A stretch of DNA of 64,000 bases from assembly GCF_026745355.1 (NCBI RefSeq), contig NC_079205.1, forward strand, positions 41,277,182 through 41,341,181. Direction: 5' to 3'. Positions 57,160 through 64,000 of the stretch are shown one piece after another. The first letter of the stretch is position 1. The number at the start of each line of letters is the position of its first letter. Both the position numbers and the translations under genes were made by a program. The notes beneath the pieces are model-generated. The model saw only the letters and a list, made by a program, of their open reading frames with translations. It was not told the origin of the DNA and made no database searches. The DNA is from Beta vulgaris subsp. vulgaris. Lineage: Eukaryota > Streptophyta > Magnoliopsida > Caryophyllales > Amaranthaceae.

Positions 57160-57391
57160 AAACAACCTCCTATATCCATAACCCACAAGCGAAGAGAATC
57201 GAATAAGGTAGTCGATGCACTAGCAAAACAAGGACTTAGCAGGAGAGATGAATTCATAGCTTGATTGTAATGTGTTAGCATAATCATTCTTTATATGTAT
57301 ATACGTAGCTCAAGCTCATTATGAGGAAGTCTAGTGTATGTTTTATTGCCTAGAGCCTTATTAATGAAAAATCCAAACTTATCAAAAAAAA
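57160..57391 (+). mobile_element. LINE 3' scrap: end of RNase H-like domain and tail
   Basis: Reading plus, ITHKRRESNKVVDALAKQGL and a few more residues to a TGA at 57260-57262 match the C-terminal end of plant LINE RNase H-like domains (compare SHVKRDGNYVAHHLAK in the LINE here). A 3' region and an A8 tail at 57384-57391 follow. The rest of the LINE is absent. Confidence 0.6.
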
Positions 57392-57572
57392 TTCTCTTCT
57401 TTGACTAATTCGAAAATAATCCAACCTTTGCACCCCATTCATTTAAATGGACCAAATCACCTTTAACTTGGTGAACATGTTATCTTTGCCTTTTACCTTT
57501 AATTTTTTTATAAAATAATTGAAAAAACTGAAAAAAAATTAAAAAGTCATAGGAAACAACAAAAAAAACTCG

Positions 57573-58160
57573 GCAACACTCGTTTTGTAGGCATTCTACA
57601 AATTCGTGCCTTTAGAGGACACGTGGCGGTGCTCGTTTTTCCCAAAAACTTCGTCTTCAGCTCTGAAAAAACGAAATAAGTCCTCTCGAACTGCGTGCTG
57701 GAAAAACCGGCTTAGTGGTACTCGTTTTGTAGGGATTCTCAAAATTTGTGCCCAAAAAGGGCGCATGGTGGTGTCTGTTTTTCGAAAAAACATCGTCTTC
57801 AACCCGAAAAAGTTGAAAAAATTATCTAGAACTACGTGCCCCCAAAAAACCAGCTTATTGGTACTCGTTTCATAGGGATTCTCGAAATTCGTGTCCTTAA
57901 AGGGAGCACGGCGGTGTCTGTTTTTCGAAAACACATCGTCTTCAGCTCAAAAAGGCTAAAAAAGTCATCTAGAACTGCGTGCCCAAAAATTCAACTTATT
58001 GGTACTCATTTCGTAAGGATTCTCGAAATTTGTGCCCTTAAAAGCACACGGTGGTGTCCGGTTTTTGAAAAAAACATCATTTTCAGCTCGAAAAAGTCAT
58101 GTAGAACTGTATTCCTGAAAACCCAACTTAGTGGTACTTGTTTCATATGAATTTTTATAT
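57573..58160. repeat. Tandem repeat of about 141 bp, just over four units
   Basis: Unit starts lie at about 57575, 57717, 57860, 58001 and 58133 (partial), each beginning GGTACTCGTTTTGTAGGGAT or close. Spacing is 142, 143, 141 and 132 bases. Shared blocks include CATCGTCTTCAGCTC, AGAACTGCGTGCC and GCGGTGTCTGTTTTTCGAAA. Open frames on both strands follow the unit length and have no known domain. Confidence 0.88.
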
Positions 58161-58638
58161 AGTTTTTATAATACTTTTTTATTTTGTTTTAATTTAGGTT
58201 TTAACTTTAAATAAAAATATATAGACCAATAATAGCATGACACGTGTCACTTTAACCTTTTGAACATGTCACTAATAGGTCATGACCCATTAAAAGTGGA
58301 TAGGGTGCAAAAGTTGGATTATTCTCAAATTATTCAAAGGTGGGATTGTTAAAAGTGGAACGAGTAAAGATTGGATTATTAAAAAATCAATTTTTCCAAA
58401 AATATATTGATGCTTTCAATTTCCATAATTTTCTTTAATTCTTTTCAGCTTCGTTAGTGATTTTGAAACTAACCTTGATTACGTTTTCATGATTAAAGTT
58501 CAGAAAAAAAAAAATCAAAGAACATGAACTTAACACATCATAAAACAGCACGTACGAGTCTGAAAAAATTAATTCTCATTTAGAAAAGTTCCTCGTGAAT
58601 ACTGTACTATGTTACACCGACTTGTGACGTATGTTATC
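58161..58638. other. Intergenic DNA
   Basis: AT-rich, no gene or repeat I can support. Confidence 0.45.
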
Positions 58639-58816
58639 TGTTAGAATAATGTATATGCAAATATAATTATTCTGTCAATATTCTAGGTTATCTTGTAATC
58701 CTTGTATTTAGGTAACAATATGTTAGTTTCCTTATGTATAGTCTAGATTGCCTCCTTCTCTTATGTATATAAACTAATTATGATAATGAGAATAATCAAG
58801 GGATTATATTCTTTCA
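58639..58816 (+). repeat. 5' LTR of copia-4
   Basis: 178 bp, with a TATATAAACTAATT core-promoter-like stretch near 58765 (TATGTATATAAAC), a plausible TATA box. Confidence 0.92.
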
Positions 58817-58912
58817 TGGTATCAGTTAGCCTTTTATTCTCTTCTGTCTTTCCTACCTTTCTTCACGTCTTCCGCCACCACTCCTCCAGCCGGCTGTGTT
58901 CTCCGACCACCA

Positions 58913-59520
58913 TGGCTGGTTCTAAAAATTCTTCACAATTTCATCCCGCCCTTGCCGTCTCAAATATTAAGAATAATATCCCTATCCTTCTCGAGATGGA
59001 AAATGTTCAGTATGCAACATGGGCGGAGTTGTTTAAAGTCCATGCCCGCTCCTACCGAGTCTTACACCACATTCTGTCGCCTAAGACTCCGATGGAAACC
59101 GTCCCCACCGCGGCCGACACGGAGCTGTGGGCTACATTGGATGCAACTGTCCTCCAGTGGATTTATTCCACTATTTCCACTGATCTTCTTCACACTATTA
59201 TTGAACCGGATTCCACCGCCATGGCCGCTTGGAACCGTCTCCGTGATATATTCCAAGACAATAAAAACTCCCGCGCGGTGGCCCTCGAACAAGAGTTCTC
59301 TCATCTTTCAATGGAGGATTTCTCCACCGTGTCGGCCTATTGCCAACGCATTAAAGAACTCTCCGATCAACTCAAAAACGTGGGGGCTCCCGTGTCTAAT
59401 GATCGGCTTGTCCTTCAACTTGTCTCCGGCCTCACTCCGACATACTCTACTGTTGGTACGTTAATCGTCAAACTTCTCCTCTTCCATCATTTTATCAAGC
59501 ACGTTCTATGCTTATTTTAG
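58913..59520 (+). CDS. gag of copia-4
   Basis: ATG at 58913 (CACCATGG context) opens [20 protein letters not shown]; a longer frame exists from 58780 but starts inside the LTR. The copia gag signature follows: [77 protein letters not shown] and [17 protein letters not shown]. The last ~20 codons (after 59460) are out of frame with the family. Reading the other frame there gives [18 protein letters not shown] and leads directly into the pol frame, so a single-base indel near 59455-59462 separates the two. Confidence 0.88.
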
Positions 59521-62500
59521 AGGAGGTCGGTCTTGCTAAATCCACCACCACCGGCTCCACCACTTCTATGGTGGCTGCCTCTACGGATATGGATGATAAT
59601 AATAGTCCTTCTTATAATAATAATCATGGCAAAAAGCATACTAATCGTCCTCAAAATTCCGGGAGAAAATCGGGTGGTGGCCGATCTGGCGGCCGCGGCG
59701 GCGGCCACGGTGGCCGGCGTGGCAGCGGTGGTCCACGTCCACAGGTACAGCAACAGGCACAGTGGGGGCCGTGGCCTTGGCAGTGGGGGTGGCAGTACCC
59801 TCCTTGTCCATTTCCTACTGCTGGGCAGTGGGCTCGGCCCACTTCATTTACTAGACCACCCGCCATGCATCCGGGCCCAGGTGTGCTGGGTACAAGGCCT
59901 CAGGCCTATGTGGCAGATTCTGGACAGCATATGGCCACTGATGTTGAGGCCGCTATGTACACTCTTGGTCTTACACCTCCTGATGAAAATTGGTACATGG
60001 ACACGGGGGCAACTTCTCACATGACATCGGGACAAGGTAACCTCTCTTCTTATTTTCAGTTGAGTAATTCTCGTGGCATCCTAGTTGGTAATGGTCAGTC
60101 AATTCCGATTCTTGGTTATGGTCATACTACCTTGTCATCCCCTAACCCACCTTTAGCTCTCAAAAATGTCCTTCATGCTCCCAAATTAATTAAAAACTTA
60201 GTTTCTGTTCGCAAATTTACCACTGATAACTCTGTTTGTGTTGAATTTGATCCTTTTGGGTTTTCTGTGATGGATTATCAGACGGGAATGCGTCTAATGA
60301 GGTGTGACAGTCAGGGCGATCTTTATCCTCTTACCACCACTACCAATAATGCTTCACCCTCAACTTTTGCGGCCTTAGCTCCTTCTTTATGGCATGAGCG
60401 CCTTGGTCACCCGGGGCCTTCTATTTTATCATGTCTTCAGAAAAATAATATTATTGCTTGTAATTCTTCTGGTAGTTCTAATATTTGCAATTCTTGTCCT
60501 CTTGGCAAACACATTAAACTGCCGTTTGTTACATCAAATTCTTACACTATGTTTCCCTTTGATATTATTCATAGTGATTTGTGGACTTCTCCTGTTGTTA
60601 GTACTGTGGGCCATCGTTATTACTTGGTATTATTGGATGATTTTTCTAATTATTTATGGACTTTTCCCATTGCTAAGAAATCTGAGGTGTTTTCCACATT
60701 TCTTCACTTTCGAGCTTCCATTCACACTCAATTTGAACGGGAAATTAAAAATATTCAATGTGACAATGGTAGAGAATTTGATAATGGCCCCTTTCGGGAT
60801 TTTTGCAAAAATAATGGTATTTCTTTTCGTTTCTCTTGTCCTCATACTTCATCACAAAATGGAAAAGCTGAACGAAAAATTCGTACCATTAATAATATCA
60901 TTCGGATTCTCATGATCCATGCCTCTATCCCTCCATCGTTTTGGCATCATGCTTTGGCCATGGCTACCTATCTTCTGAACATTCTTCCAAGCAAATTATT
61001 AGACTACCAATCTCCACTAAAAATTCTTTACAATCGGGATCCTCTATACTCTCATCTACGGGTTTTTGGGTGTCTTTGCTATCATCTCTTTCCTTCCACC
61101 ACAATACATAAACTACAACCTCGCTCTACTCCTTGTGTCTTCTTGGGATATCCTTCTAATCATAGGGGCTACAAGTGTTATGATCTTTCCTCACGCAAAA
61201 TTATCATAAGTCGGCATGTTATATTTGATGAATCACAATTTCCGTTCTCCTCTCTTCACAAACCTTCTTCTTCTTCCTATGAATTTTTGGATGCAGGTTC
61301 ATCTCCTTATGTTATTCATCATCTGGCCCAATCCACAAATCTCTCCACTCCTCTCCTTGTGACCTCCTCTGCTGCCCCACATGGCACTTCCCCCATACCT
61401 CCTTCGCCTAATGGTCCAGGCCCAAATTCCCCCCCAGCTGCCACTGGGCCACGTCCCACATCTCCCTTATCTCCTGCTGGACCGCACGCGGGTCAGTCTA
61501 CCCCGCTTACCCCAGGCCCCGTCTCACCCCATTTCTCCTCCCAGTCCATCACAAGCCCAATTTCACCCGGTCCTTTGGGCTCATCTGCCCAGCCCACTAT
61601 CACGCCTCCTCCGTCCGTTTCCCAGCCCTCGGTCCCCACTTCTCCCTCATCCCATAATTCCCCTACTCCACCACCGACTCGAGGCCCTGTTACTCGTAGT
61701 CAACGGGGCATATTTAAGCCCAAACCCTTATTTTCTCTTCATACATCCACCACCCAGTCTCCCCTACCCCGTAACCCAGTGTCGGCTTTGCGTGACCCTA
61801 ACTGGAAACTAGCTATGGATGCCGAGTATAATGCTCTTATTGAAAATAAGACTTGGGAGTTAGTGCCCCGTCCCCCTGGTGTTAATGTGATTCGTTCTAT
61901 GTGGATTTTTGCTCATAAAGAAAACTCTGACGGTTCTTTTGAGAGGCATAAAGCCCGTCTTGTAGGTGATGGCAAAACTCAACAGGTGGGCGTGGATTGT
62001 GGTGAGACCTTTAGTCCGGTTGTCAAACCGGCTACCATTCGTACTGTTCTCAGCTTAGCTCTCTCTAAGCAGTGGTCTATCAATCAGCTGGATGTTAAAA
62101 ATGCGTTTCTTCATGGTGATCTGAAAGAAACTGTGTATATGTATCAGCCTTTGGGATATAAGGATGCTGCTTATCCTGATCATATCTGTTTGTTAAAGAA
62201 ATCTCTCTATGGCCTCAAGCAGGCCCCCCGTGCTTGGTATCAGCGTTTTGTTGATTATCTTTCTACCATTGGGTTCTCTCACAACATGTCTGACCACTCA
62301 TTGTTCATATATCGTCATGGCACTTCTATGGCTTATTTGTTATTATATGTGGATGATATTATTTTGACAGCCTCATCAGATGCCTTGCTTCACTCTATCA
62401 TCTCTCAGCTTAGCTCTGAATTTGCTATGAAGGATTTGGGTGCTTTGAGTTATTTTTTGGGGGATGCTGTAACTCGACATGCTGGTGGACTTTTCCTATC

Positions 62501-63314
62501 TCAGCGTAAGTATGCTGCCGAGATCATTGATCGCGCTGGGATGTCTTCATGCAAACCATCCTCCACTCCTGTAGATACGAAGCCTAAGTTGAGCTCCACC
62601 TCCACGGCTCTTGTTGCTGATCCTTCTCTCTACCGCAGTCTTGCAGGGGCCCTCCAGTATCTTACCTTCACCCGACCTGATTTATCATATGCGGTACAGC
62701 AGGTTTTCTTATATATGCATGATCCTCGTGAAGCTCATATGCTTGCTCTTAAGCGCATTGTGCGCTACTTACAGGGTACCTTGCACCATGGCCTCTATCT
62801 CTATCCCTCCTCTGTTTCAAAACTTATTGCTTACACTGATGCTGATTGGGGAGGATGTCCGGATACCCGTCGCTCTACTTCGGGTTATTGTGTTTTCTTG
62901 GGTGATAATTTACTCTCTTGGTCCGCTAAACGCCAGCCTACTTTATCTCGCTCCAGTGCCGAGGCTGAATATCGTGGAGTTGCAAATGTAGTGTCTGAGT
63001 TGTGCTGGTTACGAAATCTCCTCCTAGAGCTTCATTGTTCTATCCCGACTGCTACCTTAGTTTATTGTGATAATGTCAGTGCTATATATCTTACTGGAAA
63101 ACCTGTCCAACATCAACGCACGAAACATATTGAAATGGACATTCATTTTGTTCGGGAAAAGGTAGCGCGTGGGCAAGTTCGAGTCTTACATGTTCCATCT
63201 CGCCATCAGATTGCGGATATCTTCACAAAAGGTCTTCCATTGATTTTATTTGAGGATTTTCGAGACAGTCTCAGTGTTCGTCCACCTCCCGCTTCGACTG
63301 AGGGGGTGTTTTAG
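59508..63314 (+). CDS. Pol polyprotein of copia-4: protease, integrase, RT, RNase H
   Basis: 1268 codons. Residues 1-130 are the gag C-terminus: Gly/Arg-rich ([10 protein letters not shown]) and Trp/Pro-rich, no CCHC knuckle. Protease has [11 protein letters not shown] (Asp-Thr-Gly near residue 165). Zinc region [16 protein letters not shown]; integrase core with [22 protein letters not shown] (about 419) and [12 protein letters not shown] Ser/Pro-rich linker covers about 610-740. RT has [51 protein letters not shown] and [13 protein letters not shown] (about 946). RNase H has [52 protein letters not shown] and [12 protein letters not shown]. All catalytic residues are present, so this copy could be, or recently was, active apart from the frameshift. 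Shadow frames on either strand were left out. Confidence 0.94.
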   Translation: MLILEEVGLAKSTTTGSTTSMVAASTDMDDNNSPSYNNNHGKKHTNRPQNSGRKSGGGRSGGRGGGHGGRRGSGGPRPQVQQQAQWGPWPWQWGWQYPPCPFPTAGQWARPTSFTRPPAMHPGPGVLGTRPQAYVADSGQHMATDVEAAMYTLGLTPPDENWYMDTGATSHMTSGQGNLSSYFQLSNSRGILVGNGQSIPILGYGHTTLSSPNPPLALKNVLHAPKLIKNLVSVRKFTTDNSVCVEFDPFGFSVMDYQTGMRLMRCDSQGDLYPLTTTTNNASPSTFAALAPSLWHERLGHPGPSILSCLQKNNIIACNSSGSSNICNSCPLGKHIKLPFVTSNSYTMFPFDIIHSDLWTSPVVSTVGHRYYLVLLDDFSNYLWTFPIAKKSEVFSTFLHFRASIHTQFEREIKNIQCDNGREFDNGPFRDFCKNNGISFRFSCPHTSSQNGKAERKIRTINNIIRILMIHASIPPSFWHHALAMATYLLNILPSKLLDYQSPLKILYNRDPLYSHLRVFGCLCYHLFPSTTIHKLQPRSTPCVFLGYPSNHRGYKCYDLSSRKIIISRHVIFDESQFPFSSLHKPSSSSYEFLDAGSSPYVIHHLAQSTNLSTPLLVTSSAAPHGTSPIPPSPNGPGPNSPPAATGPRPTSPLSPAGPHAGQSTPLTPGPVSPHFSSQSITSPISPGPLGSSAQPTITPPPSVSQPSVPTSPSSHNSPTPPPTRGPVTRSQRGIFKPKPLFSLHTSTTQSPLPRNPVSALRDPNWKLAMDAEYNALIENKTWELVPRPPGVNVIRSMWIFAHKENSDGSFERHKARLVGDGKTQQVGVDCGETFSPVVKPATIRTVLSLALSKQWSINQLDVKNAFLHGDLKETVYMYQPLGYKDAAYPDHICLLKKSLYGLKQAPRAWYQRFVDYLSTIGFSHNMSDHSLFIYRHGTSMAYLLLYVDDIILTASSDALLHSIISQLSSEFAMKDLGALSYFLGDAVTRHAGGLFLSQRKYAAEIIDRAGMSSCKPSSTPVDTKPKLSSTSTALVADPSLYRSLAGALQYLTFTRPDLSYAVQQVFLYMHDPREAHMLALKRIVRYLQGTLHHGLYLYPSSVSKLIAYTDADWGGCPDTRRSTSGYCVFLGDNLLSWSAKRQPTLSRSSAEAEYRGVANVVSELCWLRNLLLELHCSIPTATLVYCDNVSAIYLTGKPVQHQRTKHIEMDIHFVREKVARGQVRVLHVPSRHQIADIFTKGLPLILFEDFRDSLSVRPPPASTEGVF

Positions 63315-63486
63315 AATAATGTATATGTAAATATAATTATTCTGTCAATATTCTAGGTTATCTTGTAATCCTTGTATTTAGGTAACAATATGTTAGTTTC
63401 CTTATGTATAGCCTAGATTGCCTCCTTCTCTTATGTATATAAACTAATTATGATAATGAGAATAATCAAGGGATTATATTCTTTCA
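63307..63486 (+). repeat. 3' LTR of copia-4
   Basis: 180 bp. Two additional T bases after TGTT and two substitutions compared with the 5' LTR. It overlaps the last codons of pol. Confidence 0.92.
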
Positions 63487-63713
63487 TTATCATTGTTATA
63501 TGTAGCTTAAAATGCATGCCGACCTGGTTCTGAACAACAAGATTTTTTCCCTTTGTAAATAGTTTCCGTTCCAAAACCCTATCCATTTATGTGCCAATCA
63601 GCATATCACCCAAGTTAATCATTTACCAGTTACCACACGTCTTGACCAGAAAAGAAAAAACAGAGGATTAAAAGCCTAACAATTTTCTTTTCTCTTTTGG
63701 ACATTTGTTACAG

Positions 63714-63777
63714 GGTTGCTTCTGTTATAGGGATTGGTATTTTAGTAGCTGCTGCTAATCTTAGCACTCGTCAATAG
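63714..63777 (+). CDS. Possible last exon of an unidentified gene
   Basis: A good splice acceptor (TTTTGGACATTTGTTACAG) is followed by a frame reading VASVIGIGILVAAANLSTRQ and stop TAG. The stretch is hydrophobic and could be a C-terminal membrane segment. No preceding exon was found in the window upstream as far as the host gene, which ends by itself at 47383. It may be a chance match. Confidence 0.28.
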
Positions 63778-63813
63778 TTTTTGGAAGTAACAGGCCTTTG
63801 CTACTATGTAAAA

Positions 63814-63906
63814 CCTCATCTTACTAGTTACTACTGCCTCTGCGCGCATACACCAACCTCATCTTATGAGTTACTAGTTACTACTGCCTCTGCGCTCATA
63901 CACCAA
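63814..63906. repeat. Short tandem duplication, unit 43-50 bp
   Basis: CCTCATCTTACTAGTTACTA onward (63814-63856) is repeated as CCTCATCTTATGAGTTACTA onward (63857-63906), both ending in CATACACCAA. Confidence 0.85.
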
Positions 63907-64000
63907 CCTCAAGCACCAACAATATGTTTGAACCTTGAATTAGTAGTTTTTATTTGTGAATCGACGGATCATGTTGTATATAAGGGTGCTTCCAACGTTT

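Larger units (their letters stand above)
58639..63486 (+). mobile_element. copia-4: nearly intact Ty1/copia element
   Basis: LTRs 58639-58816 and 63307-63486 begin TGTTAGAATAATG (TGTTTTAG.. on the right) and end CTTTCA. The duplication TTATC flanks it (58634-58638 and 63487-63491). Primer site TGGTATCAGTTAGC at 58817; polypurine GAGGGGG before the right LTR. The LTRs differ only by two substitutions and a 2-base indel, so insertion is recent. Gag and pol are open apart from one frameshift between them. Confidence 0.96.

Noticed and set aside
56961..57160. Tourist-like MITE starting GGCTCGTTTGG
   Set aside because: No matching inverted end or TTA/TAA duplication found.
57596..58150. Repeat-protein gene on either strand
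   Set aside because: Open frames on both strands follow from the tandem unit; no start context, no known domain.
59440..59525. Programmed -1 frameshift between gag and pol of copia-4
   Set aside because: The family sequence continues in the pol frame for ~18 codons before the overlap and no slippery site is visible; a single-base indel is simpler.
59517..60035. Long overlapping frames on both strands over the start of copia-4 pol
   Set aside because: GC-rich Gly/Pro region gives open shadows; only the pol frame matches the family.

Overview
This is a stretch of plant nuclear genome, almost certainly a eudicot. One intron-containing host gene sits among nested transposable elements from nearly every plant class: Ty3/gypsy and Ty1/copia LTR elements, a LINE, SINEs, CACTA, hAT, Stowaway, PIF/Harbinger-like and Helitron-like elements. 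Nothing fixes the species. The SIRE/Maximus-type copia elements, Tat-type gypsy element and AT-rich gene space would fit many eudicots.

Layout. 1-9158: a Tat-lineage Ty3/gypsy element on the minus strand, cut by the left window edge. It carries an antisense accessory ORF (2-1028), a CACTA element inside integrase (TSD GAC) and a hAT-type MITE inside the protease (TSD GGTACACT). 9159-21255: an AT-rich repeat element built on a ~20-bp minisatellite, split by a SIRE-type copia element (copia-1, 9496-20393, TSD ACTGT). 21308-24751: small DNA elements (Stowaway, Helitron, a TIR element). 24822-33724: a second SIRE-type copia (copia-2) with a truncated 5' LTR and a gag-protease deletion. 34131-35345: a second copy of the minisatellite element, carrying what looks like the first exon of a plastid-targeted protein gene. 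35457-36340: a PIF/Harbinger-like element with TTA target duplications.

37373-47383 is the only convincing complete host gene, on the plus strand. Eight exons join in frame to encode about 746 aa: an N-terminal calponin-homology-like region, a long acidic disordered region and a C-terminal membrane segment. Intron 1 (5.9 kb) has been enlarged by a SINE, a Stowaway MITE and a 5'-truncated LINE with a 15-bp TSD. An E2F-type site lies just before the start codon.

48449-56401: copia-3 on the minus strand (TSD GTTTC), nearly gag-less and split by a rearranged non-autonomous gypsy-type LTR element (50014-54078, TSD TTCTT) that contains an internal inversion. 57160-58160: a LINE 3' scrap and a ~141-bp tandem repeat. 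58639-63486: copia-4, young and nearly intact (TSD TTATC). 63714-63777 may be the last exon of another gene.

Most elements have clear target duplications, so the order of insertion can be read. The strongest candidate for something not well described is the minisatellite element family, which occurs twice with palindromic ends and different captured gene starts. The antisense ORF, the inverted LTR element and the host gene architecture also merit attention. All family assignments come from motif recognition; no database search was possible.
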